Source of the DNA: Emergomyces orientalis
Lineage: Eukaryota > Ascomycota > Eurotiomycetes > Onygenales > Ajellomycetaceae
Length of the DNA: 64,000 nt
NCBI GenBank assembly: GCA_002110485.1
Contig: MOWL01000069.1
Span: forward strand, 248,001 to 312,000
Direction: 5' to 3'
Shown here: positions 42,637 to 54,904 of the stretch, piece by piece
How positions within the stretch are numbered: the first letter of the stretch is position 1
Layout of the letters: each line of letters begins with the position of its first letter
The notes under the pieces: model-generated
What the model saw: the letters and a program-made list of their open reading frames with translations, nothing else
Databases searched by the model: none
What the model was told of the DNA's origin: nothing
Position numbers and translations under genes: made by a program

Positions 42637-44481
42637 TCAAAACATCTTATTCGGATCCTCCTTCGCCTCCTCACGAATCATGTCGACAGTCGACATCTTT
42701 GCCTCCCCAGCGGGCGACGAGCCCACTCCAGTAGAAGAAGGGTCCCCCAGGAAAGCCTCACATAACAACGCAGAAGCAACGCTGACATTCAAACTATCAA
42801 CTCCTGCACGATCTTCCTCGCTTTTCGCGGTGATAGCGCCTGGTATAACCACGGCGCCATCGGCTTGTTGCCGTACGCTTCTCTGCAACCCCTGGTCTTC
42901 GCTGCCGAGCATCAGGACGCAAGGTGCCTCGTTGAGTTTAGTACTGACATCTCGTCGACTCAGGATTTGTTCTGTTGGTGTGCCGAGGGTCTGCTTGGAC
43001 GCATTAGCTGCGGCGGGCGCTTCAGCTGCGAAAATTTTCCAGCCGTTCATGTGTGTGTTTTTCACGAAGAGTGTTGGGTTCGTGGTTGTCAGTATTGGGA
43101 TGTTCTCTGCAGCGCCTGCAGAGGCCTTTATGGCGATAGCAGATATTGGGGCGCTGCTTCGGGTGGATACGATGACGGCGTCAACTCCGAAATAGTAGGC
43201 ACTTCGAATAATGGCGCCCACGTTTCCTTCGTCTCGAATACCGTCTAATAGAAGAGCAAAGGGATAACGGGTGGGTTTGACATAATTTTCCGCCAAGGAA
43301 GAGTCCTCGTCTGTATACGCCGATCGAGGAATGCGTCCACTTGTGCCATTGACTTCTGCCTCCTCCGCCGATTGCTGACAAACTGTCGCGTTAAAGTGCG
43401 TTTCTGAAAGTGATGCGACCGGCAGGAGGCTGTCGACTGGTAGCTTGGGGAGTTGAGATGCCTCCAGGATACACCCATTATGTGGCCTTCCGCCACTCAT
43501 TTTGTCCAATAGCTTTGGCCAATTGCCAGCAACTTGCCTGACGTGGACACCAGCAGCCAGCCCAAATTTAATTATTGTATCCAACATCGGTTCACGAGAC
43601 TGTTTCCTTCCCAATCGGAGCGAGACCTTATCAGGAGCCTCGTGTATGTAAAGCTTGTAGAGCTTGCGGCGGCCACACCGCAGAGCGGCCAGTACGGCCG
43701 AGGTGCCATAGATGAATTCCGAAGCAGCCGTTGTGTAAGGGATTGTGTGAGGCGCTGTAATGGAAACTTGGGGTTGAGTATGAGGCGATCTTTCCAATTC
43801 AAATTCGGTTTGCTGTGACCGGCCAGAGACTTTTTCCGCGTACCGCTGACGGCGATTTTTTGGGCGGGAGAAGTTGAATTCATTACCGGACATCTGATCA
43901 TCCCTTCGAATTTCATCATTTCTCCGAGCATCGTGTCGGTCCCTCGTTGGCCTGGTATTGGCCGGGCGATAATTGGGTACGCTGTATCCTCCTGTTTCGG
44001 TCTCAGAGCTTGGCCAGTCGGATATGGATTCATCTGTCCTTCTCAAGAACCGTACGAGGTTATCAGAGCTAGAGAAGTTGGATTCGTCGTTGGGCGTCTG
44101 TCTATCGTTCCGAATTCGAAAATTCCCCTGGCTACCGCGCTGTGTCCGGCTTGGATTGTCTCTACCACCTCGACTCTCCCTACCATCCATACCTTCCCTA
44201 TTCCCCCTGTTCCCCCTGTTCTCCCTGTTCCCCCTATTCCCCCTAATGCCCCTGTTATCTGCATTCTCTCTGCCCCATTTGCCTCCTCTACCGCCTCTAC
44301 CCTCTCCGTTCTCCCTGTTCTCCCTACCCGGATAAAAATTGCGCGAGGTGTATATTCCTTTTTGGATAGCAGAGCCTATGGAAGCATATCTTATACCTTT
44401 TGCAAAGTTATCCTCAGAGAATCCAGCAAAGCATATGCGATGCGATTTCAGCAGCAGCACGCTAAAATGGCGGTTGAGCAT
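42637..44481 (-). CDS. MRM1: Mitochondrial large-subunit rRNA 2'-O-ribose methyltransferase
   Basis: Single exon, 614 residues. The basic N-terminus (MLNRHFSVLLLKSHR) suits a mitochondrial presequence. Residues of about 52-110 form an Arg/Gly/Asn/Glu repeat (NRGNRENRGNRGNRE). The SpoU substrate-binding part begins FIYGTSAVLAALRCGRRKLY; the SPOUT knot has motif 1 LLLDGIRDEGNVGAIIRSA near 409, motif 2 VLMLGSEDQGLQ near 524 and motif 3 DSLNVSVASALLCEAF near 559. Yeast Mrm1/Pet56 methylates the ribose of a conserved G in the peptidyl-transferase centre of mitochondrial 21S rRNA and is needed for ribosome assembly. Usual motif 2 reads GSEGxGL; here it is GSEDQGL. The chain is about 200 residues longer than yeast Mrm1 because of the repeat and disordered linkers. 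Confidence 0.93.
   Translation of the reverse strand: MLNRHFSVLLLKSHRICFAGFSEDNFAKGIRYASIGSAIQKGIYTSRNFYPGRENRENGEGRGGRGGKWGRENADNRGIRGNRGNRENRGNRGNREGMDGRESRGGRDNPSRTQRGSQGNFRIRNDRQTPNDESNFSSSDNLVRFLRRTDESISDWPSSETETGGYSVPNYRPANTRPTRDRHDARRNDEIRRDDQMSGNEFNFSRPKNRRQRYAEKVSGRSQQTEFELERSPHTQPQVSITAPHTIPYTTAASEFIYGTSAVLAALRCGRRKLYKLYIHEAPDKVSLRLGRKQSREPMLDTIIKFGLAAGVHVRQVAGNWPKLLDKMSGGRPHNGCILEASQLPKLPVDSLLPVASLSETHFNATVCQQSAEEAEVNGTSGRIPRSAYTDEDSSLAENYVKPTRYPFALLLDGIRDEGNVGAIIRSAYYFGVDAVIVSTRSSAPISAIAIKASAGAAENIPILTTTNPTLFVKNTHMNGWKIFAAEAPAAANASKQTLGTPTEQILSRRDVSTKLNEAPCVLMLGSEDQGLQRSVRQQADGAVVIPGAITAKSEEDRAGVDSLNVSVASALLCEAFLGDPSSTGVGSSPAGEAKMSTVDMIREEAKEDPNKMF
44199..44258 (-). repeat. 9-bp coding minisatellite in MRM1
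   Basis: Near-perfect 9-bp units (TTCCCCCTG on the plus strand) encode Asn-Arg-Gly or Asn-Arg-Glu triplets on the minus strand. The repeat is in frame, so unit changes would not break the gene. Confidence 0.8.
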
Positions 44482-44965
44482 AACTCAAATATAGTATAGT
44501 AGCAGGGTTAGGACTTTGATTGCAAATAAAAACACAAATTGTATTATGACTTCATTTCCAATATAGAACTCATCTATCAGAAAGATCGCCGAATTAGTTG
44601 TTTGATATACTGCCCGCTGAAAGCTCTGGCGAAAATGATACTGAGTGCCATAATTATTTTTTTAGTACCGGACTTTCATTGTTCCGGCTGCAGCCCAAGA
44701 GAGATCAAGACCTCGGGAGGTTGCCGCGTCGGCCCGATAAGGCTTAGTGTCTTATCCCATGTCGCGACTTTGTCTATCAAGGACGACAGAAATTCATCTC
44801 ATCCGCAACCGACAACCCGTAACGACCCACCCAAACCGGGCATAAAATGGGTGCAAGATCAACTCCGATTTGGCGCGTCTGGTTTTTGATTGAGCCTCAA
44901 AGCTCCACTTGAGGAAAACAAGCCCATATCCTTTGCACCCCCAATTCCCCTGTGGCATTGAAGCT
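44482..44965. promoter_or_regulatory. Shared upstream region of MRM1 and the Mit1-like gene
   Basis: 484 bp between divergent start codons. It contains an inverted pair of GATA-type words, GATAAG at 44736-44741 and CTTATC at 44751-44756. Whether a GATA factor binds is not known. Confidence 0.55.
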
Positions 44966-47900
44966 ATGGATAACCACAGCGATCCTCCATACCAGCAAAG
45001 CTCAGAGGATGGGAATTCGTCGATGGCGGCAAATATACTGCGCCAATTCACTGCAGTTAACACAAATCGAAACCCTGCCTCAGATCACAAAGCCAAAGAA
45101 CACGTACTCCAAATCATCACCCCAACTATCGAAAATGTGGAGGATTATGAGTTTTTGCCTGGCCATTTGGAAGTTGAAAAGATCCTCGATCAAGCGATTG
45201 ATTCATATCAGGTGAAGTATTCTACTAGGCTTGCGAGTGGGGATACTGTGAATGTGAGAAACCCGTTTACCTTCTGCCTCTTTTTGTGTTAACTTCATCT
45301 TCTCACAACTTGGTCACTCAGTTATCTGCTAGCTACATTCGCACACTTCAGAATGGACAAGACGCTCTCTCCCAATTCATTCAACTTAGCGCTCTCAGAC
45401 CTCCGATGCGCAGTAATTCTTCAGGAGAAGATATGGTTGCTCTTCGCAAGCGCCCAAGTAGGACGCTGCTTCAGAAAGATAGCTTCTATGTGAACTCCAC
45501 AACACTCAATTTGTCTTCAGATGACGACCCATTAGCCAAACCATCAACAAGACCAATCAGAGCCTCGAGACGCCGTTCGGCCGGACCTTATACTGAGAAT
45601 ACTAGCACCACGCTGTCAAAAAGACGCTCCTCGCGATTAGTCCAATCCACTGCACTCCCGAACTCAGAGAGCAGTACCGATGAATCAACAGGGTCTTCAG
45701 TCAATGAGCGGCCCAGAAAGCGGGGACGACCTGGAAGGCCTGGATGGTCTTCCAAACTGGATAGTGATGATGAATCGATGGGGCCATCAGACGAGGAGCA
45801 ACCTAGAAACCGTGGACAGCGATCCAGGCGTCCTGGACGGCCCCCAAAGTCGTACAGGCTTGAGCATTCCAAACCCATTCGGCTTGGAATTCGGTCATCG
45901 CAGAGAATCAAGTCATCAAAAAGCATGGCTGAACGTTTAGAAGATGATATTTCAGAAGCAGAAGGTAATTCAACTGGGGTGAAATATTCAACCACAAAGG
46001 AGTTCTTCAAAAAAATTTCAAAGGATGATCCTTTCCGAATCCGTCATCAACAACTGTGTAATGCCTGTCATTCTGTCGATTATTCAAAGGGTTCTCTTGT
46101 ATTCTGCCAAGGTTGCACAACATCATATCACCAGAACTGTCTTGGACCTCGCAACCAAAGAGAACACTTAGTAACTAAGGTTGGGGAAAGTGATTTTGTT
46201 CTGCAGTGCCGCCGTTGTTTGGGTTCTGCTCACACAAAAGATGTTCTTTCTCCTCACCAAGGTGCTTGCACTCAGTGCCATCAACTCGGCCCATTATCAA
46301 AGCCTTTAAGATCACCAATGACAGCCCGTGAGGAGCAGCTACTAAGGGAAGAAAATGATGGTTCCGATCCCATAATTGATATTGAAACTTCCCTGTATAA
46401 TGTAGATTATGTTATGTTTCGATGTGCTTCCTGCAAGCGTGCCTGGCATATGAATCATCTCCCGCGTAGAAGACGATATTCTTCCCATGTCATGGAAGAG
46501 AGTGATAATGCAGATGACAGTGGACAAAGATTTAGCCAATATTCGAGACGGTTTACTTGTGAGGACTGCACCAACATGCCAGGAGATATAGAAACTCTCG
46601 TCGCGTGGCGACCCGTTGACCTTGACAGCTTCTTTCCCGGTTATACTTCGGAAATGATGGAGGAAATCGCGAAGGAATATCTAATAAAGTGGCGGAAAAA
46701 GTCGTACTTCCAAACGTCGTGGATGCCTGGTCCCTGGGTATGGGCTATGACCGCCGCTGCCAGCCGGAAGGCATTCAACAAATCTTTGAAATCCCTAAAA
46801 CCGATAATGTTGAAGGAAGATGCCATTCCCGAAGAGTTTTTACGAGTTGACATCATTTTTGACTTGGAATATTCAAATGTGGTCAGCAATTCAACACTCG
46901 AGATTGATATGGCCCGCATCAAAGAAGTATCCAAGATTAATGTCAAGTATAAAGGCCTGCCATATGAGGATGCTGTGTGGGAAACCATCCCATTGCCTAA
47001 AGAGACTGAACGGTGGCATGATTATCAAATGGCATATAAAGATTGGGTTGCTGGGAAATACGTGCATGTGCCGAAAAGCCACATATTGAAGAAAAATTTG
47101 GCCACCGCGCGGTCCAAGGATTTTGCTACGCAGCTTGTAAAACAAACACAGCCCGCCTTACTAACAGGTGGCCAGATTATGGATTACCAAAAGGACGGCC
47201 TGAACTGGCTATACTACATGTGGTACAAAGAACAAAATGCCATTCTCGCTGATGAGATGGGATTGGGAAAAACCATCCAAGTAATCGCACTTTTTGCGAC
47301 ACTAGTGCAAGACCACAGATGTTGGCCTTTCCTCGTCGTCGTTCCCAATTCTACGTGCCCTAATTGGCGTCGGGAAATAAAGACCTGGGCACCTTGGCTA
47401 CGAGTTGTGACGTATTACGGCTCCTCTGCTGCGAGAAAAATTGCCCATGATTACGAAATGTTTCCGGATGGCACATCGGATCTTCGATGTCATATTGTTG
47501 TAACTTCATACGACGCAATGATAGATGACAAGGCGAGACGTCTGTTTTCGAAAATTCCCTGGGCTGGGTTAGTTGTCGATGAAGGACAACGCTTGAAGAA
47601 CGATAAAAATCAACTGTATGAGGCTTTGACGCGCATCCACTTCCCCTTCAAAGTTCTTCTTACCGGTACGCCTCTTCAGAATAATATCCGCGAGCTATTC
47701 AATATCATTCAGTTCTGCGATGCATCTAAGAATGCTGAGGTCCTTGAACAACAATACGGAGAAGATTTAACAAAGGAGACACTCGCCGAACTGCATGACA
47801 TGATCCGCCCCTACTTCCTTCGCCGAACAAAAGCTCAGGTTCTGACCTTTTTACCCCCCATGGCACAGATCATTTTGCCAGTTACAATGAGCGTCGTGCA

Positions 47901-49798
47901 GAAGAAGCTGTACAAATCGATTCTGGTCAAGAATCCACAACTGATTCAATCGATTTTTAAGAGAAACCCAGGGAGTGTATTGAAACGGACGGAACGCCAC
48001 AATCTCAACAACATTTTGATGCAGCTTCGGAAATGTTTATGTCATCCCTTTGTCTACTCCAAAGCTATCGAAGAGAGGACTGTCAATGCAGCTTTGTCCC
48101 ATCGAAATTTGGTGGAAGCTTCGTCAAAACTTCAATTGTTGGAAATGCTTTTGCCTAAGCTGCAAGAAAGAGGTCATCGCGTCTTACTATTCAGCCAATT
48201 TCTTGATAACTTGGACGTGGTTGAAGATTTTCTCGACGGCCTGGGTCTTTTACACCGCCGCCTTGATGGCTCTATGTCCTCTCTCCAAAAACAGAAGCAG
48301 ATTGATGATTTTAACGCTCCCAACTCCCCATACTTTGCATTTTTATTATCCACTAGGTCCGGCGGCGTCGGGATTAATCTGGCAACGGCGGACACAGTTA
48401 TCATCATGGATCCTGATTTCAACCCTCATCAGGACATTCAAGCTTTATCGAGAGCGCATCGGATTGGTCAACGGAAAAAAGTTCTTGTTTTCCAATTAGT
48501 GACGAAGGGATCCGCCGAAGAGAAAATTATGCAAATCGGAAAGAAGAAGATGGCTCTGGATCAGGTTTTGATTGAGCACATGGATGCGGAGGACGATACA
48601 GAAGTGGATTTGGAGGCCATTCTTCGCCACGGAGCAGATGCCCTCTTTGATGATGATACCACGGATGATATTTATTACGATAATCAGTCAATTGAAAAGC
48701 TCCTTGACCGAAGCCAGATGGAGAATACCAGGGCCGGCGATGATGGATCCGCTGAGTCCCAATTCAGCTTCGCGAGGGTGTGGGTTAATGATACACTCTC
48801 GGACAAGTTAGGCAAATCAGAAACGGCGACTCCAAGTGATACTGTATGGAATAAGATCCTACAGGAACGCGAACGTATCGCAGCCGAAGAGGCCAAGGCA
48901 AACGCTCAGGCATTGGGGCGGGGCAAACGCAAGCGTCAAACAGTTGACTATGCTCTTCAGTACGGTGGTGTAGAGCAACATCTATCTTCACCGAAAACGT
49001 CAGGAAAGGACGATGCCGATGCAGAATTTCAATCATTTGGCCCAGGGACCGATACTGAGGGTGCCGACACTGATGGTGATTTTGTCATCGAGTCTCGAAA
49101 ATCGGGTAATGAAAAGGATCTGGGATATAAACGCTCTGTGAAAGGTACTAAAGTCTGTACCGTTAGTTTCTGTAATGCTGAGATGCTAATTGATTTTAGT
49201 GCGCCAATTCAAACGTACCACAGTCCCTGATGTCAACTGGGGATTAAACGGAGCAATTATGGATGGGAGTGGAGGATCCAGTACTACATCACATCCGCCA
49301 CGTCGCTGCGTAGCCTGTGATCGAAATCATCCAACCGGACACTGCCCATTGAAACTAGCTGGCGTCGAACATTGTGGACTTTGTGGGATCGCGCATTACG
49401 GGCGCGGACGAACGTGCCCACACCTCAATTCAGAAACCCAAGTTGCTTTAATGCTCGGCTCTCTCAAAAAAAGCCCCGAACAACGAGCGGTAGTTGACGA
49501 GGCTACCAAGTATCTGCGAGGCATTCGAGGCGACCTTGTTAGGAAGAAAAAACTTAAGGCAATTAAAGGGTCCGCGGGTTCTCTGCCTCAAACCCCGCCT
49601 CCTCCAATATCGCATCCAGGCCACAACATACAAGCATACCCTCCTCCTCATCCGCCGCTCTCGCCGCATACAGGCCAAAATATAGCAGCACATCCTCCGT
49701 ATCCACCGCCACCACTACCCGAGCACCCACAGCAGCCATACCCATACTATCCCTATCCTCCACCTCCAGGCTCTTCATACCCTGCCATGGCCAGATAG
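44966..49798 (+). CDS. mit1: Mit1-like CHD-type chromatin remodeler with PHD and chromodomain
   Basis: Exons 44966..45253, 45322..49144 and 49200..49798 give 1569 residues; introns are 68 and 55 bp. An AT-hook-like basic stretch (RKRGRPGRPG, RRPGRPPK) precedes a PHD-type zinc domain from about 338 (LCNACHSVDY, CQGCTTSYHQNC) with further Cys pairs to about 470. Chromo-like segments are YLIKWRKKSYFQTSW near 549 and VKYKGLPYEDAVWE near 638. The SNF2 motor has Walker A DEMGLGKTIQ near 740, a DEGQ box (VVDEGQRLKN) near 847 and SRAHRIGQRKK near 1138. A C-terminal Cys/His cluster (CVACDRNHPTGHC, CGLCGIAHYGRGRTC) and a Pro/Tyr-rich tail follow. This order matches fission-yeast Mit1, the remodeler of the SHREC silencing complex with the deacetylase Clr3. 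Orthology is inferred from architecture. Confidence 0.9.
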
Positions 49799-52249
49799 AA
49801 ATTGCCCCAATCAGCTTTTTGAGGTTCAATACCCCATGATATTTTAATTCACTTTTGCTAGTCGACCTTGATATTGCCCTTGTATCTCTATTTACAAAAT
49901 GTATCATATTTCTCAACTGGAGGTTTTCGTGCGATTTTCGGGGGGGTCTTTTTTTAAGGGGCGTATGGGAGGAGGGCCAAAGAAAGGATCATTAGAGAGT
50001 AGGCTTTTGTTTTTCAACATCATGACAGGCTTTTCTGAACTAACGGTTAGTTAAATCTTTTGCGCTTTTAACTTAAAACCAGTCATAAAAGTATTTGATA
50101 TGATTGAAGCGTTTTCCAGAACTTTGCGCATCTTAAAACTGAATAATTTGTTGCTCCACTCCAAATTTCCAAGCCTCCACCGCCCCCGGAGGGGTTTATA
50201 TCACGTGCTGATAGCTTCGGCACCAGGCCTTTCTTGTGAGAGTATCTCAAATAACGGACTAATGAGTATTATATTTCCTGGGTGAAAGAGCATGATGCAA
50301 CAGCACAGATTTATGTCCCTTTTGCGTCTTGGATGCATGCTTAGTGATTTACGGTGATATTCTGTCCCAGTCCTAGCAGAAGCGCCCGGCCCCAAGATCA
50401 GAAATGATGGAGAAACCAATGAGATCAACAACTCCGAAAGTCATAAAACTGGATATCCTCCAAAAAACAAAAATATACGGTATCTAGGGTACATGGAGTA
50501 TGTTTTCCTCTTTCAAAATCGAAGTTACACTTGACCAATCACTGATGTCTTTCATTGTTGAAGTAGAGTAGAGACACACGTCATGCCCGCCTGTTTGCTT
50601 CCCAGCCAGAAACGTGGGTTGGCCTGATCCAAGCTCTACATATTCGCTTTCTTGGCCGGAAAGACACAAACGCATCTCTATCCAAGCTCTAGGTATCGCT
50701 AAAGGCAAGTCTCGGGTGATATACTTCCACCATCTGGGATATGGTTTAGCAAAAACCACCGCTGACACGCGCCAATTATGCAAGCGCGCATTGCAAGCAA
50801 CAGACAAATTTGCCTACCTAGTCCTTACTAGAGAATTACAAATTTCTATAATTTCAATGTTATTTGGCTTGCAATTTCTGGGGCACGGGGTGCTATCTGT
50901 CTACATTGACTTTGCACAATCATTCATTTTTGATTGCTCAAGCAAACTTTTTTAAAAGTTTTCACAAAAGGACGAAATGACTCTCTATTCCAGGCGGCAG
51001 CTTGATAAACCAAGCTATGCCCCCTTCCCGTACTATGGAGAAGCCATGCTTCCCATCCCCCATTTCAAAGGGTCGTGAGTGATCTGCCTGCCTACCTGCT
51101 CTGACCCCAGCAAGTCGTCGGACCCACCCATTCCCGGGATTCATGATGTCAAATACGTCTTTTCTGCCTCCTAGCTCTCTTTTTAAAGCGTTGACGTTGG
51201 AGTAATTCGGGGACCGGTCATTTCGGTCCGCTACCACCCCTGTCGTTAAATTTTCCCAACACGACCATTGGTTTAATACAAATGCCAGGAAACCAATCCG
51301 AGATATATATACATTGTTCGCCACGTTAGGGTTCCGATCTCCATCAGGAACCTATTTACTCTCCTTTACCTTCTATACCCGGGTTCTTGGGGTGCCATTC
51401 TCGTGGTTTATGTTTTGATTGTACATGATAATGCAGGGTACCGAGCGCTGAAGGCTGGGTTGGTCTCACTGACATATGGCATGGATACATTAGGACAAAC
51501 TACTTTCTGGGAACAAAAATACTGGCAAACTGCGCTCTATCTACTGTGAATAATGGCTTAACATAACAGAAACAGCATCTCAGCTGTTTCCATTCGCTTC
51601 TGTTTCTCTTACTCTTTATGCGCATATAACTACATGAATATGTAGCAAATAGTTGACAGTTGATCTATTTATTTTGTCTCTTCTCTTTTACAGGTTCCTC
51701 AGTCTCTTGTGATTTGAGCAAGCACAAGAGCATGGACAGGCTATAGGGATTATGTCTTTACATGATGCTATATTATATTTAGTGCTGCAGTTTAAATATC
51801 TTCCTCTACCTTGTTTATCTCTCTCTCTGTGTTAATGGATTCTACACTTCATTTTCACTTCACTAGCAACAACACAATTTTTCTCTAGTCAAGAAACTTC
51901 AGTTTTCAATTTCTTTGCTTTGTCTGGACAAAATTGAATATACCTAGCCTTCACTCACACGTCCATTCTGTGAATATTGGAACATTCTTCCCAAGATCTC
52001 AGTCTCTCTCAATTTCTCCTCCTGCTTGAGCATTTTGCTCACCTTTACTTCGCTTATCCTTTTCGCATAATTCTCCCTTTGCTCCTCCTTTACTCCTTTC
52101 AACTGCCAACTATTGGTATTGCCGGTTTTCTTGATCTTTCCTTTCTATTCGAGCTGTCTAGCCATTATCTCTCGCAAGCGTAGCTTATCTGACCTTGAAC
52201 CTGTTCCATTATCTACCTACAGTTTCAGGGGGGCAGGTAGCAACGAGCG
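49799..52249. other. Intergenic stretch and long C/T-rich leader of the CCCH gene
   Basis: 2.45 kb. On the minus strand at 50484-50807 an open stretch has protein-like content (LGSGQPTFLAGKQTGG) but no ATG at its open end and no family match, so it is not called. From about 51780 to 52249 the plus strand is rich in C and T, like the long leaders of regulated fungal genes; it contains ATG triplets, hence possible small upstream frames. Confidence 0.45.
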
Positions 52250-54164
52250 ATGCAGCCAGAGTTTTGCATCACCCGCCCAAATGGAATTGTTACTGCTCTT
52301 ATCGCCGTTGACGAATTGCCACCCTTCGTCGCTATTCGCGGTGTTCCTCGCTGTCTGGGTCATATCGACGACGCTCACGGAATGACCAACGTGGGGACTG
52401 TAAGCTCTCGCGGTCAGTTCTATACCATCGACCTTGCTGTCGAAGGTAATACTCATCCCATTAATATCGGATTGGTCAATGGAGTGCCGAATGAGGAAAC
52501 CGCTATGGCGCCTCAATCTGCTATTACAATTGATGGAGATGGAATCTTTCACCAACCCGGCGCTGTTGATGCTACAATTTGGAGTCCCAACTCTGAAGAA
52601 CGCAACATTGTGTCCTGGAGAAATGGGGTTAACCACAATGCTGCCACCAACACAGGCCAGGAGGTTGCGAAGTCGGTGAGTAGTTTCGAAACGTCACTGT
52701 CGGCTAAAATCCTTTTTCAAACTAATACCGGTGAAATGGATAGGATGACAGCCCACCACCACAACGCAGAGAATCCGGATATCAGAATGCGAACAACCCA
52801 AAAACTCCCCCCAAAAAGGAGTACTGCTCTTTCTGGATCCGTCGTGGGGAGTGTGACTATTCGCAGCAAGGTATGGTGATTTCCCTCGGCTACTTTTAAC
52901 ATTTCAATACCAATAAATTGTCACAGGATGCCTTTTCAAACACGAGATGCCTAGAGATCCCGAAACCCTGGGGCGTCTTGGGCTTCGTGATATTCCTCGT
53001 TGGTACCGTGAGAAGTATAAGGTTAAAAGTATCGTTGGGTCTGATGGAGTGGATACACGCGTGAACGTTAGCCGCGGCTGGAGACCGATGGGTCTGATGC
53101 CGCCTGCACCTTTTCCAGTCACCAAGTACGGTTCACCTCCCCCAAGATTCAACGTGGGGCCCGCTGAAAAAGAATCAACAAACTATGGACCACGTTACGC
53201 TCCGGTTGCTGGTGCCATTTTTGCTCCAAATGGAGCCCATTTTGTCCGTGATGTGGGCGCAAACATGTTGCCCTCTTCGATCCGCTCCTCTTTGTCAGAA
53301 GAAAACAACAGAGCAGTCTCCGTGGCTGATGACAAATCTGTATGGAAGGATTTTGGCCTTCTTTCGCACCCTCAAAATATGTTACCAGGGAATTCCATCC
53401 CAACTCCGGACTACAACCATGCTATGAATGCAGTTGGTCATTCTGCAGTTCATGAACCTGTTGGCTACTGTGCATCTACCTCCGCGGTTAACACTGATGT
53501 TCCCTCTATGACTTTTGTCAATGTTGCCAATGCAGTGACAAAGCAACATGATATTGATAGAAACTCTATTGCTCATGCACACAACCAGACTGGTGCTTCT
53601 AAAACCAACTCCATCTGGGCCATGACAAACTGCAACAGTGATGGGTTGTCTTCTAGTCTCCTACCCCCATTCCAGTCCATGGCAGTGATCGAGCCACACG
53701 GGCCAATGACTCCTGAACGGCATACGAACAGCAAATTGAAGTCTCATCCCTGCCAGCTTCAAACTACCCAAGTGTCCTCTTCCACCAGCCCGTTCCCAAC
53801 TGACGATACATTCCGCAACACAGCAACCACAGCCACCAACAGCCATGTCGGACTCCTCTCCTCTTTCTCATCCCCAATTCCCTCCCCCACTCGTACGCAA
53901 TCCTTCCGTTCTTCCCACTCTACATTGGCATTTGGACCTACTCGCGGCACTGCAACACCCTCGCCGCTCGAAAACGCTGCGTGTACCCGCACCTCCCATT
54001 TTGGTGACAGCACCCGTTATGGTAGCCCCAACCCGTCTCTCAAGCCAATTGGGTTCAACCAGAATGGAGAGAATTGGCGACAGCGCCGCATGAAGCAAAT
54101 TGCAGAGAATGATCCCTTTGGCCTCAATGATGATGCTCGCCGTCCTAGTAGTGGACCCGGCTGA
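52250..54164 (+). CDS. CCCH zinc-finger protein (fungal C-x8-C-x6-C-x3-H type)
   Basis: Exons 52250..52675, 52744..52870 and 52927..54164 give 596 residues; introns are 68 and 56 bp. The first splice moves to a new frame (DDSPPPQRRESGYQN) and the second joins within the finger. The finger is Cys170-X8-Cys179-X6-Cys186-X3-His190 (YCSFWIRRGECDYSQQG, then CLFKHEMP), followed by the conserved LGLRDIPRWYREKY. The N-terminus, FCITRPNGIVTALIAVDELP, is a second conserved block that I remember from filamentous ascomycete relatives. The C-terminal 350 residues are disordered, Ser/Thr/Pro/Asn-rich. Such fingers usually bind RNA; the target is unknown. The finger exon is only 127 nt and is lost if the first intron is missed in gene prediction. 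Confidence 0.85.
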
Positions 54165-54904
54165 AACCTTTTTGTCAGAGCTCCTGACACTTTCTTTTTG
54201 TATCTGACGTCCATCTAATGTGATGGGTTTCGCTACTTCCCAAAAGACCCTTGGTGTGAGTTCAGGCGTGTCCTGAATTTCTCTTTTTGACGTCCTCGGT
54301 GTTTTGTTTTTCAACCTTTTCAACTATTTCAACATTCAAGCCTTTATCTTGGTGTATCTTGAGGTCAGATTTATGTACTGCGCACTTAAGTGTTCACTAC
54401 ATTGGATTGGATTTTTTGAGATATAGTTTGGATCGAAGATATTGGATTCTTGCATTTATTACAACTGCATGCTGCATGCCTACTCTCTGGCCATTTGTGG
54501 TTTTTATCACTAAAAAGATAATTATATTTCAGACGAAGCTCATGGTTTTTCTCTATGATCCGCACAAGCATGTTTCTTTCTGTCTTCCTGTTTCAAAAGT
54601 TAATATTAGCCCATACTCCCAGCATTGAAAGATGATTATCTCAATCGTAACCGCCTTGAATAGCATCTATTGTCTGAAAAGCAATTGAAGAGATATCTCA
54701 TAGAGCATTTTGGCTGCGATATTACATGCAATTCCCTTAGAAATAAAAGACTATAAATAAAAATATGATACAGCATTTCGTAATGTTTAAGTCGCAATAC
54801 AACCAATAAAGTACAGATTGCAAACCATCTATCGGATTAAAAATCTTGACAAAGGAAAAACATTTGAAAAAAAGTGTAAATTGAAACGAAAGGGAAAAGT
54901 CCCA
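54165..54904. other. 3' regions of the CCCH gene and RSM24, convergent
   Basis: 740 bp of AT-rich sequence between convergent genes, with T-rich runs on the left and A-rich runs on the right. No gene is seen. Confidence 0.5.

Noticed and set aside
42680..43195. 171-codon plus-strand open frame
   Set aside because: It is antisense to the SPOUT domain of MRM1 and shows no independent family signal.
43933..44499. 188-codon plus-strand open frame with Pro-rich repeats
   Set aside because: It is antisense to the MRM1 N-terminal repeat; the repeat itself explains the open frame.
44736..44756. Inverted GATA words in the MRM1-MIT1 promoter as a definite GATA-factor site
   Set aside because: Six-base words occur often by chance and neither has the preferred preceding A or T.
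50484..50807. 107-codon minus-strand open frame in the MIT1-CCCH gap
   Set aside because: Some protein-like runs are present, but there is no ATG at the open end, no domain and no splice partner that I could find.
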